Both the position numbers and the translations under genes were made by a program. Under the pieces are notes generated by a model. That model worked only from the letters and a program-made list of their open reading frames with translations, had not been told where the DNA came from and made no database searches. DNA of 64,000 nucleotides from a virus. Positions 24,845 to 33,600 of the stretch are shown here, in pieces (positions within the stretch are counted from its first letter, which is position 1; the number at the start of each line of letters is the position of its first letter). Location: positions 53,202 through 117,201 of the IMG/VR virus record IMGVR_UViG_3300021961_000033. One strand, 5' to 3'.

Positions 24845-27800
24845 TTACATCATTAATGCCAATACTTCGATGACACCTTCGCCACCTTCATTTGCCTCAA
24901 TAGCTTTGCCTATTACTGTGCCTATTGCTGGGTTTGCCTCTGCACGAGCCATACCGTTGCCTGCGCTAACCATTAGGTCGCCTGCTGCTACAGGGCCTGT
25001 TACCTTACAAGGTACACGTCCTGCAAGAGCAAGTGCAACACCGTCTTGTGCAGTGTTCATTAGGTAAGCTGGATCAGTTGAAACAATGCCTGCTACTGCA
25101 CGACTTGCGTCTGCATCACATGCTGCAACTTTACCTTCACCTACGAACATTACAACTGTACCTGCTTCGATATCTTCGTCAGCAGCATATTTTTCTGCCA
25201 AGTCAGCGTATCTAGCAGCAGTTGATGTAGCACTAATAACACCAGCACTAAAGTTACCACTACCATCGCGGAACACGATGGTTGAAGCAGTGTTTGCGTT
25301 AGTAGCGTTTGATGTAACAGTAAATGTTGCACCTTCACTACTTGCACTACCACTTAAACCGTTACCACTTACTGCACCTGTAGCAACATAGTTGCCTGTA
25401 GTATCAGTACCAAGAGCAACTGAGTTAGCAGCAATGGTTGTAGCAAATGACAAGTTACCTGAACCATCAAATGCACCACTTGTACCAGTAACATCACCTG
25501 TTAGGGTTATTGTTCTACCAGTTGCCCAAGCACTTGCTGTTGTGGCGTTACCACTTAGAGCACCTTCAAAAGTCGCTGCTACAAGTGTACCAGCACTGAT
25601 TGTTAAGTCACCGCTTGAAGCACCTGTTGCTGTGGTTGTACCAACAATAAACTTGTCAGTACTTTCGTCCCAACCCATGAACGCATTGTCACCAGTTGAA
25701 CCACGCTCCATAACAATACCAAGGTCACTTGCATTTGATGTTGCGCCGTTATTGAGTTCAATTAGGGCGTCATTAACTACTAGGTTATCAGCATTATTAG
25801 TAACTGTAGTACCATTAATTGTTAAGTTACCTGTAACAGTCAAGTTACCACCAATTGAACCATTACCACTAGTAGTAACAGTTGTAAATGTACCTGCTGC
25901 TGCTGAGTTAGCACCAATAATGGCACCATCAATAGCACCACCATTTACGTCAATTGTAGTAAATGTTGATGTACCAGTTGATGTTACATTACCTGTTACA
26001 TTACCTGTTACATTACCATTAAAGGTATCACTTGTAAGCGTACCAGTGCTTGGATTGTATGTTAATCCAGCGTCATGGTGAACTGCGGTAACAGCACCAC
26101 TTGTGATATCACCAAAGTAAAGTTGTTCTTCAGCATTTGTTGTAGTATCACTTGTAGTTGTAGCACCTGCTGGACCCCAACTTAGGTTGCCTGCGCCATC
26201 ACTTTGTAGTGAATAACCAGCAACTCCGGTATCTGCATTAGGAAGTGTCCAGGTTACATTGCTTGCTACAGTTGCAGGAGCTTGGAATGCAACAAAGTTG
26301 CTACCGTCTGCATCCATAAAGCGAACGTCGCCTTGGTTACCAGTTACAAAGTCACTAACTACTGTGCCTGCTGGTGTTGAACCATCACTCTGGAAGATTT
26401 CTAGAGTATTGCTACCACTATCCTTAAGTTGTAGTGAACCTAAGTGGATTGTGCCACTAGATACATACAAACTACGCCACTTGTTGCTTGAACCACCAAG
26501 GTCATAACCAGTAGTACCATCTGAGTCAACATTTGGTAGTAAGGCGGAACCTGTCAGTCTCATGATCTCGCTACCAGCAACATCAAAACGTATGATGTCT
26601 TCATCACTTGATTCTTCAACCTGTACTTGTGTGTCACCATCAGCGTCAGCTAGTGCGTTAACTGTTGTAGTTGTAGTAAACTTACGAACTTCAATCAAGT
26701 CACCGCTTGATGGAGCAGTTGTAAATGTAAGTGTAGTACCAGTAACACCATAAACTGTTGTTGGCTCCTGCACGACACCGTTTAGCATGACAAGTACACC
26801 AGCACTTGAATAACTGTCTGCGCCAGTTAGTGCATTAAGTGTAAATGCTACTGTGCTGTTGTCACCGTTAAATGTTTGTGATGTAGCAACTGTAAAGTCT
26901 GAGCTAACACTTGCCCATGCACTGTTACCGTAATATTCAACTGTGTTTAGTGTAGTGTTGAAGCGGAACATACCTGTCACGCCTGTGGCAGGACGTTGTC
27001 CTGTTGTACCAGTTGCTGTAATCATTGCACCAGTATCGTTAACATGGAATACTGCATTAGCATTTGGTGCACCACCAATACCAACATTATCACCACTTGC
27101 ATCAACTGTTAGTAGTGCAGTGTTACTATCACCTTCTACAACAAAGTCAACATTTGCGCCTGCTTCGTTAACACGAATTGAGCTAGTTGCTGTACCGTTA
27201 ATAGCAAGGATACCAGTACCGTTTGCAATAGTTGTGTCTGTACCATTATGGTTGATAGTAAAGTCATTGCCTGTACCAACTCTTAGTGAGCCGGCGTCTG
27301 CAATGTCAACATTGCTTGATGCTGTAATAGCACCTGTAACAGCAAGTGTACTACCATTAAATGTTAAGTTACCACTATCTTCTAGTTCACCACTAGTACC
27401 TGCAAGTACTACACGACCACTTGTTAGGTCACTAACAGCAGCACTTGAAAGTGTAGTTGCACCAGCACTTAGTGTACCAGTTGTTGCAACGTTACCTGAT
27501 GTATCAGCAACTGTAAACGCACCATCAACATCAATACCACCATCAAGACTTGCAAGTCCAGTAACGTCCAATGTACCTGTAATTGTTGTATTACCAGCAG
27601 CCAATGTGCCACTTGTGCTCACATTACCTGATGTATTTGCAACAGTAAACGCACCGTCAACATCAATACCGCCGTCTAGGCTTGCTAGACCGGAAGCATC
27701 AAGTGTACCAACTGATGTATTACCAGCAGTTAATGTACCTGTTGTAACAACATTACCTGTTGTATCTGCTACTGTAAATGCACCATCTACATCAATACCA

Positions 27801-30790
27801 GCGTCTAGGCTTGCTAGTCCACTTGCATTAATGACACCAAGTGTTGAAGTACCAGTAACATCTAATGTACCACTTGTGCTAACATTACCTGTTGAGTCAG
27901 CAACAGTAAATGCGCCGTCTACATCAATACCACCGTCAAGTGAAGCAAGTCCACTTGCGTTGATAATACCAAGTGTTGAAGTACCATCAACAGTAATACC
28001 GCCATTAGCACTAATGTTACCTGACATATCAATGTCAACACCAGTTGCGCCGTAACCACCGCCAACTTCAAAAGTTGTGCCGTCAAATGTTAGGTTTGCA
28101 TCGTCTTCTAGTTCACCGCTTGTGCCAGCAATAACAATACGATTGTTTGTTAGGTCACTTACGGCTGCGCTTGATAATGTAGTTGCACCTGCGCTTAATG
28201 TACCAGTTGTAACAACGTTACCTGATGTATCTGCTACGGTGAACGCACCATCAACATCAATACCACCGTCAAGTGAAGCAAGTCCACTTGCGTTGATAAC
28301 ACCAAGAGTTGAGGTACTAGTAACATTTAATGTACCAGTTGTAGCAATGTTACCTGATGTATTTGCTACGGTAAACGCACCATCTACATCAATACCGCCA
28401 TCAAGTGAGGCAAGACCGCCTACATCTAGTGTACCAGTTGTAGCAACATTACCTGATGTGTCAGCAACTGTAAATGCTCCATCAACATCAATACCAGCAT
28501 CTGCACTTAGTAGACCGCTTAGGTTTACAACACCTGCTGTAGTTGTGCCAGTTACGCTTAGTGTACTACTGAAAGCACCTGTACTTGCACTAATACCAGC
28601 ATCTGTAAATGTGATATTACCAGTTGCACTTGCGGCTGCTGATGTAGTACCAAATGCGAAGACATCTGCTGATTCGTCCCAGATAAACAATGCATTGGCG
28701 GAATCACCACGTTCGATGATAAGACCTGAGTCATTAGCAGGAACGCCAGTTGTGCCGTTACCTAACTCGATCAAGTTGTCTTCAACTACTGAGTTAGTTG
28801 TTGATAGTGTAGTAGTTGTACCGTTAACAACCAAGTTGCCTGTAACTGTAAGTACACCACCGATTGTAACATCGTCTGGTAAACCAATAGTAACAATTGG
28901 ACCACTACCGCCTACTGTAACCGCGGTTGTTGTTTCATTTGCTGTAGCAGAAAATGTAATTGTGTCACCAAGGATAAATGTATCACTTGCACTTCCGTCA
29001 GTAACAGTTGTATTTGTTCCTGATGTCTGTGAGTCAACATATGCTTTGGTTGCTGCATCTTGGTTTGAAACTGGATCAGCCATGTTAGTGATTTTGTTTG
29101 TACCAACGTCAATTGTTTGACTTGCTGCAACTGTAAAGCCGCCGTCAAAGTCTGCACTTTGACCAAATGTTGCTGTACCTGTAACAGTAATAGCGTCGCC
29201 ACTTGCGTCGCCTAATGTAACTGCACCATTAAGTGTAGTTGCACCGCCAACGGTGAGTGTACCAGTTGTATTAACATTACCTGTTGTATCTGCTACTGTA
29301 AATGCGCCATCTACGTCAATACCACCATCTAGTGAAGCAAGACCTGAAGCATCTAGTGTAGCAACTGATGTATTACCAGCACTTAATGTACCACTTGTAA
29401 CAACATTACCTGTTGTATCTGCTACGGTAAATGCACCGTCTACATCAATACCACCATCAAGTGATGCAAGACCACTTGCGTTAACAACACCTAGTGTTGA
29501 AGTACCGTCAACAGTTAGTGTACCGTTTGTGCTGATGTTACCATCCATAGCGATATCAACACCAGTAGCACCGTAACCACCACCAACTTCAAATGTAGTA
29601 CCATCAAAAGTTAGGTTTGCACTGTCTTCTAGTTCACCGCTAGCACCTGCAAACACAATGCGATTATCTGTTAAGTCACTAATCGCTGCGCTTGATAATG
29701 TAGTTGCACCTGCACTTAATGTACCAGTGGTAACAACATTACCTGATGTGTCTGCAACAGTAAATGCACCATCAACATCAATACCACCATCAAGTGAGGC
29801 AAGACCGCCTACATCTAGTGTACCAGTTGTAGCAACATTACCTGATGTGTCTGCTACTGTGAAAGCACCATCAACATCAATACCACCATCAAGTGAAGCA
29901 AGTCCACTTGCATTAATAACACCAAGTGTTGATGTGCCGTCTACGGTAAGTGTACCGTTTGTGCTTGTGTTACCTTCCATTGTAATGCTAAAGCCTGTTG
30001 AGCCATAGCCACCACCAACTTTAAAGGTTGTTCCGTCCATTGTAAGGTTTGCGTCGTCTTCAATAGCACCACTTGCACCAGCAATAACAATTCTGTTATC
30101 TGTAAGGTCACTAATTTTTGCACTGCCTGCTGTTAGGTCTGTGCCGTCCCAGGTAAGGGTTGCTGCGCCAGAAATAACGCCGCTGCTTGAAAACATTACT
30201 TGTGTGTCAGTAACGTTTGTTGTTAAATTACCACCTGAAACACTTAATGTTCCACTAATAGTAACATTGTCATCAAGTGTAATAGTACCACCAGCACTGT
30301 CGATGGTTAAGTTGCCGCTTGATGTGTCAATTTCGTTGTCTCCTGTAACGCCAACTTGGACATTACCAGCCGTTGCGCCTGTTGCTGTAAGTTCGCCAAT
30401 TTGAAGTGGGCTGTAGGAGCTAATAGTTACGTTTCCAGCTGTGTCACCGTCTTCTGATCCGACATCAGCAAGAACAAATTGATCTGCTGATTCATCCCAT
30501 AGTAAAGCAACGTTGGAAGAACTACCACGGTCAATTAAGATACCAGCATCTTCAGTTGGAGCACCGGATGTGCCCTGAGCCAAAGTAATGATAGCGTCAT
30601 CAACTCGTGTGTTTGTTGTACTAACTGCTGTGGTTGTACCACTAACTGTTAGGTTACCAGAAACAGTAAGGTTACTGCCATATGTAAGATCGTCGGCTAA
30701 TTTACCGCCGGCAATGGTAGAATTAGCAATCTTAGCATTAGTAACTGCAAGATCTGTAATCTGGTTGGTTTTAATACGTGTTATGGCCAT
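24845..30790 (-). CDS. Giant repetitive tail fibre, 1981 aa
   Basis: I place the start at ATG 30790 (MAITRIKTNQITDLAVTNAK) because GTGGAGGG lies just upstream. The protein is nearly all beta-type Ser/Thr/Gly/Asp repeats. The dominant unit, LASLDGGIDVDGAFTVADTS plus GNVATTGTL, occurs 11 times in the first half. Connector units KITNMADPVSNQDAATKAYV, RGxxxNAxxxWDES modules (three) and a FNGDNSTVAFTLNALTGADS module follow. The C-terminal 320 residues, including RYADLAEKYAADEDIEAGTV and GRVPCKVTGPVAAGDLMVSA, match the end of the 517-aa fibre. Length suggests a long adhesin fibre. Confidence 0.88.
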   Translation of the reverse strand: MAITRIKTNQITDLAVTNAKIANSTIAGGKLADDLTYGSNLTVSGNLTVSGTTTAVSTTNTRVDDAIITLAQGTSGAPTEDAGILIDRGSSSNVALLWDESADQFVLADVGSEDGDTAGNVTISSYSPLQIGELTATGATAGNVQVGVTGDNEIDTSSGNLTIDSAGGTITLDDNVTISGTLSVSGGNLTTNVTDTQVMFSSSGVISGAATLTWDGTDLTAGSAKISDLTDNRIVIAGASGAIEDDANLTMDGTTFKVGGGYGSTGFSITMEGNTSTNGTLTVDGTSTLGVINASGLASLDGGIDVDGAFTVADTSGNVATTGTLDVGGLASLDGGIDVDGAFTVADTSGNVVTTGTLSAGATTLSSAAISDLTDNRIVFAGASGELEDSANLTFDGTTFEVGGGYGATGVDIAMDGNISTNGTLTVDGTSTLGVVNASGLASLDGGIDVDGAFTVADTTGNVVTSGTLSAGNTSVATLDASGLASLDGGIDVDGAFTVADTTGNVNTTGTLTVGGATTLNGAVTLGDASGDAITVTGTATFGQSADFDGGFTVAASQTIDVGTNKITNMADPVSNQDAATKAYVDSQTSGTNTTVTDGSASDTFILGDTITFSATANETTTAVTVGGSGPIVTIGLPDDVTIGGVLTVTGNLVVNGTTTTLSTTNSVVEDNLIELGNGTTGVPANDSGLIIERGDSANALFIWDESADVFAFGTTSAAASATGNITFTDAGISASTGAFSSTLSVTGTTTAGVVNLSGLLSADAGIDVDGAFTVADTSGNVATTGTLDVGGLASLDGGIDVDGAFTVANTSGNIATTGTLNVTSTSTLGVINASGLASLDGGIDVDGAFTVADTSGNVVTTGTLSAGATTLSSAAVSDLTNNRIVIAGTSGELEDDANLTFDGTTFEVGGGYGATGVDIDMSGNISANGGITVDGTSTLGIINASGLASLDGGIDVDGAFTVADSTGNVSTSGTLDVTGTSTLGVINASGLASLDAGIDVDGAFTVADTTGNVVTTGTLTAGNTSVGTLDASGLASLDGGIDVDGAFTVANTSGNVSTSGTLAAGNTTITGTLDVTGLASLDGGIDVDGAFTVADTSGNVATTGTLSAGATTLSSAAVSDLTSGRVVLAGTSGELEDSGNLTFNGSTLAVTGAITASSNVDIADAGSLRVGTGNDFTINHNGTDTTIANGTGILAINGTATSSIRVNEAGANVDFVVEGDSNTALLTVDASGDNVGIGGAPNANAVFHVNDTGAMITATGTTGQRPATGVTGMFRFNTTLNTVEYYGNSAWASVSSDFTVATSQTFNGDNSTVAFTLNALTGADSYSSAGVLVMLNGVVQEPTTVYGVTGTTLTFTTAPSSGDLIEVRKFTTTTTVNALADADGDTQVQVEESSDEDIIRFDVAGSEIMRLTGSALLPNVDSDGTTGYDLGGSSNKWRSLYVSSGTIHLGSLQLKDSGSNTLEIFQSDGSTPAGTVVSDFVTGNQGDVRFMDADGSNFVAFQAPATVASNVTWTLPNADTGVAGYSLQSDGAGNLSWGPAGATTTSDTTTNAEEQLYFGDITSGAVTAVHHDAGLTYNPSTGTLTSDTFNGNVTGNVTGNVTSTGTSTFTTIDVNGGAIDGAIIGANSAAAGTFTTVTTSGNGSIGGNLTVTGNLTINGTTVTNNADNLVVNDALIELNNGATSNASDLGIVMERGSTGDNAFMGWDESTDKFIVGTTTATGASSGDLTISAGTLVAATFEGALSGNATTASAWATGRTITLTGDVTGTSGAFDGSGNLSFATTIAANSVALGTDTTGNYVATGAVSGNGLSGSASSEGATFTVTSNATNANTASTIVFRDGSGNFSAGVISATSTAARYADLAEKYAADEDIEAGTVVMFVGEGKVAACDADASRAVAGIVSTDPAYLMNTAQDGVALALAGRVPCKVTGPVAAGDLMVSAGNGMARAEANPAIGTVIGKAIEANEGGEGVIEVLALMM
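27480..29930 (-). repeat. Eleven-copy coding repeat of the giant fibre
   Basis: Eleven copies of a block encoding GIDVDGAFTVA, at about 27516, 27646, 27776, 27906, 28246, 28376, 28466, 29306, 29426, 29766 and 29866 on the plus strand. Spacing is about 90-130 bp within clusters. Several long stretches between copies (GATTLSSAAxSDLT...ELED block) are repeated three or four times too, giving nested higher-order duplications. Confidence 0.9.
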
Positions 30791-30953
30791 ATTAAATTTT
30801 CCCTCCACGGATAAGATATGATTTACATATTCTAACCTTATTTATTTTATTTTAAGGGTTTTTTGCATAGCCAGCAGGAAACGATGCCGAAAACATCGTA
30901 ACGATAGGCATGTAGAAGGGGGGATGGTGTTAGAAACGAGCGTCTAACTAATA
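30791..30953. other. Intergenic region with small hairpins
   Basis: 163 bp between the giant fibre and the 562-aa fibre gene. It holds ACGATG/CATCGT (30881-30899), ATGCC/GGCAT (30884-30911) and GTTAGA/TCTAAC (30929-30948) inverted repeats, which may terminate the upstream transcript, and a minus-strand AAATAAATAAGG late-promoter-like element near 30838. No gene seen. Confidence 0.5.
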
Positions 30954-32639
30954 TTATTTAGTCTCTATAAAAGTTTCGCCAGTAAGTTCTTCTAGTTTAC
31001 GAATCATACGTTCCATGTTGATACGAATTGTTTTACCAGTTCGTTTGTTAACACTGTAATATTCCCATTCGCCAGCATCATTATGCGGAGAAATTTTAGT
31101 TATGTTTCCAGCACCGTCCATTACATGCACTTCTGCACCAGAATCATCTTTAACATAAACATAACCGCTGCTTGAGTCTACAGGTGGATCTCCACCCTGT
31201 TGAGTAAGCCTTATACTACTATCTACTACTACATTCCCTACGCCACCAGGAACTAGCATAAGGTCAGCATTTGTCGTGTTTGTGGTTATGTTGTTGTCGT
31301 TTATAGTAATACTGTCTACTATAAGTTGACTTGCCGTGACTCCACTAGTAAAGTTTACTGCTGTACTAGTACTACTACCTCTACTAGTAACTGTTGCAAG
31401 AGTATCAGTACTACTAATAGTAAGAGTATCATTTGTTGTTACTGTACTAACACCACTGCCACCAAGTATTGCTAGATATTCGCCACCAGTAATAGTAGTA
31501 GCAGTGCTTGTATCATCTACAAGAATCCAATTAACAGCACTATCTACATACGCTTTGGTTGCAGCGTCTTGTGCTAAGGTTGGATCTGATAAATTAGTAA
31601 GTTTGTTTGCGCCAGCATCGAAAGTTGTAGATGCATCTAGTGTAACACTTGTTCCTACAGTCATAGCAGTGTTAATATCTATAGTAGCAAAAGTACTTGT
31701 ACCACTGCTTGATATGTTTCCAGTAACATTTCCAGTTAGATCGCCTGTTAAGTTAAAAGCAGCATTACTAACAGTAGCGCCAGATAAATCAACAGTTCCG
31801 CTAAATGAACTTGCTCCACTTGATGTAATATTACCAGTTACATCACCTGTTACATTGCCAGTTAAATTTCCTGTAAATCCATCTGCATAAACATTTTGCC
31901 ATGTTTTGCCAATAGCACCTATGTCATATGTACTACCTGCATTGGGAATAATATCACTAGTAAGATCAGCAGTGATTGTTATACTATCAGTGTTAGCATC
32001 GCCTATTGTAATATTACCCCCAATAGTAACATTACCAGTAACATCAATGTTACCACTAAAATTACCATCTTGAGCGTATATGTCTCTCCAGCGTAAACTG
32101 CTACTACCTATGTCATTTGTTTCTGTAATACTTGGTACTAAACTGCTATCGAATCTACCAGTAACAGTAACAGTATCAGTTGAGGTATCGCCTATGTCTA
32201 CATTACCTTGTAGATCAGTATTACCTTGTACGGTTAAATTTCCTGTATATGTTCCACTTCCTGCACTTACACTAGTAATAACCAATGTTCCAAGGGTGGT
32301 TACTCCTGTTACTGTCAATGTGCCAGTCAATGCTGTATTACCAGTAACTGCTAGGTCTGTTTGTATAGTAGCATCGCCAGTTACTGTAATATCGCCAACA
32401 AATAAACTGTTACCTTCTACTCTTACTTGTCCTGTTCCATTTGGATTAAGAATTAGGTTGCTATTCGTTGTGTCAGTTGTAATTGTACTACCACTAAAGC
32501 GTAAATTACTTAAACTGTCTCCACCTACTTCATTGTAAAGTTCAGTAAAGTTGCTATTTATTTTTTGAAAGGCAACTCTGAGTAGATCGCCTGTACCATC
32601 GTCTTGGTTTGTGCCAATATTGACAGTTTGTTTAGCCAT
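30954..32639 (-). CDS. Fibre-like structural protein, 561 aa
   Basis: Start at ATG 32639 after AAGGAG. The N-terminus AKQTVNIGTNQDDGTGDLLR followed by AFQKINSNFTELYNE is shared with the next protein upstream (32651-33235), so the pair arose by duplication. The body is made of repeated GDITVTGDATIQTDLAVTGN and GNLTGNVTGDVTGNITSSGA beta units and one LTNLSDPTLAQDAATKAYVD connector. The C-terminus is different, with a coiled, charged end (NKRTGKTIRINMERMIRKLE) that could form a trimeric coiled coil or attach to the baseplate. Confidence 0.83.
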   Translation of the reverse strand: MAKQTVNIGTNQDDGTGDLLRVAFQKINSNFTELYNEVGGDSLSNLRFSGSTITTDTTNSNLILNPNGTGQVRVEGNSLFVGDITVTGDATIQTDLAVTGNTALTGTLTVTGVTTLGTLVITSVSAGSGTYTGNLTVQGNTDLQGNVDIGDTSTDTVTVTGRFDSSLVPSITETNDIGSSSLRWRDIYAQDGNFSGNIDVTGNVTIGGNITIGDANTDSITITADLTSDIIPNAGSTYDIGAIGKTWQNVYADGFTGNLTGNVTGDVTGNITSSGASSFSGTVDLSGATVSNAAFNLTGDLTGNVTGNISSSGTSTFATIDINTAMTVGTSVTLDASTTFDAGANKLTNLSDPTLAQDAATKAYVDSAVNWILVDDTSTATTITGGEYLAILGGSGVSTVTTNDTLTISSTDTLATVTSRGSSTSTAVNFTSGVTASQLIVDSITINDNNITTNTTNADLMLVPGGVGNVVVDSSIRLTQQGGDPPVDSSSGYVYVKDDSGAEVHVMDGAGNITKISPHNDAGEWEYYSVNKRTGKTIRINMERMIRKLEELTGETFIETK

Positions 32640-32650
32640 CAATCAACTCC

Positions 32651-33235
32651 TTAACTTACTAGATAAAATGGAATAACATATGCTGTACCATTGATTTTAA
32701 ACTGTGCATATCCTTCTGGAGTTGCTGGTAGTGCGTTTGCAATGCCTGCTGCGCCAACTGTAGTTTGTGTTGCAATATTAAAGTTTACAAGCCCAGTTCC
32801 TGCAGGATCTATATCAATATCATCATTTGTAGTTTGTGTGCTTATAACATTATTTTCAAATTTTAATCTTGAATTAACACTAATGGATCCAGTTGTGCTT
32901 AGAGTTGATCCATTAAAAGTAAGAGCGGAACTTAACTGTACATCACCGTCTGAATCTACATATAGAACAGCATTATCAGTATGTGTAGTAAATCTTAGTT
33001 CTGCTGATGTTGCTAAAACTACACGGCCTGTCCCATTAGGGTCAAGAATGATATTTCCATTGCTATTTTCACTAATAACACTGTTACCACTTATAGCAAT
33101 ATTTTGACCTGTGCCCGCACCAGTAACTGCATATAACTCATTAAAATTGTCGTTGATTTTATCAAAAGCAGTGCGTAATGCATCGCCTGTGCCATCGTTG
33201 GCTGCCGCACCAATGTTTACCGTTTGTTTGGCCAT
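32651..33235 (-). CDS. Short fibre-like structural protein, 194 aa
   Basis: N-terminus AKQTVNIGAAANDGTGDALR plus AFDKINDNFNELYAVTGAGT, paralogous to its neighbour. The middle holds GNIILDPNGTGRVVLATSAE and similar motifs that recur in other fibre proteins here (NLILNPNGTGQVRVEG). Too short for a full fibre, so an adaptor or a truncated fibre is likely. First gene of this minus-strand fibre unit, with AAGGAG as ribosome site and a late element at 33265-33273. Confidence 0.8.
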   Translation of the reverse strand: MAKQTVNIGAAANDGTGDALRTAFDKINDNFNELYAVTGAGTGQNIAISGNSVISENSNGNIILDPNGTGRVVLATSAELRFTTHTDNAVLYVDSDGDVQLSSALTFNGSTLSTTGSISVNSRLKFENNVISTQTTNDDIDIDPAGTGLVNFNIATQTTVGAAGIANALPATPEGYAQFKINGTAYVIPFYLVS

Positions 33236-33264
33236 AATTATAGATCTCCTTGGAACATTTATTA

Positions 33265-33273
33265 TATTTATTT
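33265..33273 (-). promoter_or_regulatory. T4-type late promoter element
   Basis: Minus strand AAATAAATA in an AT-only context, 30 bp before the ATG at 33235; the CCAAGGAG ribosome site lies between. Confidence 0.5.
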
Positions 33274-33293
33274 ACATTTCAAGCTAGCAGTGT

Positions 33294-33301
33294 GCTAAAT
33301 A
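33294..33301 (+). promoter_or_regulatory. Late promoter element giving a leaderless start
   Basis: Plus strand GCTAAATA followed by exactly five bases and then the ATG at 33307. By T4 geometry the first transcribed base would be the A of the start codon. No Shine-Dalgarno is present. Confidence 0.5.
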
Positions 33302-33306
33302 TTATT

Positions 33307-33600
33307 ATGTTAATTGGAGCGGAAAAACAGTCAAGACATTATACTAGGACCAGAAACGGCAAAAAAGAAAAAGTTAAGAGCACTATAACAAATTATATTT
33401 TACAATGTAACTGTTGCAACGATATTTTCTACAGAACCAGTAAAGAATTTAAATCCGGTTCTGATTTACATTTCTGCAAAAAGTGTTATACTAAGAAAGT
33501 GGCACAATCAAGAAGCTCTCTTGCAAGGAAAGTAAACAATTATGTTGAAAAAATTGATGCCAGCAGCGGTAAGCCTCTCGGTACTTTTACCATCAGGTAA
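33307..33600 (+). CDS. Zinc-finger mini-protein, 97 aa
   Basis: I start at ATG 33307 (MLIGAEKQSRHYTRTRNGKK); a longer in-frame reading from 33250 lacks any signal for initiation and would overlap the late element. Cysteine pairs C34/C37 and C57/C60 form one zinc site (QCNCCNDIFYRT ... FCKKCYTKK). Basic N- and C-terminal flanks suggest nucleic-acid binding. It is a plus-strand insert between minus-strand fibre genes, and it overlaps the protease gene by 59 bp. Confidence 0.75.
   Translation: MLIGAEKQSRHYTRTRNGKKEKVKSTITNYILQCNCCNDIFYRTSKEFKSGSDLHFCKKCYTKKVAQSRSSLARKVNNYVEKIDASSGKPLGTFTIR

Noticed and set aside
26943-29120. Two long plus-strand open frames (370 and 347 codons) opposite the giant fibre
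   Set aside because: They are Pro/Ser/Val-rich mirror images of the fibre repeats, lack ribosome sites and exist only because the biased repeat has no stop on the other strand.
27480-29930. Regularly spaced repeats suggestive of a CRISPR array
   Set aside because: Repeat units are in frame within a large coding sequence, spacers are themselves repeated, and no cas gene is near.
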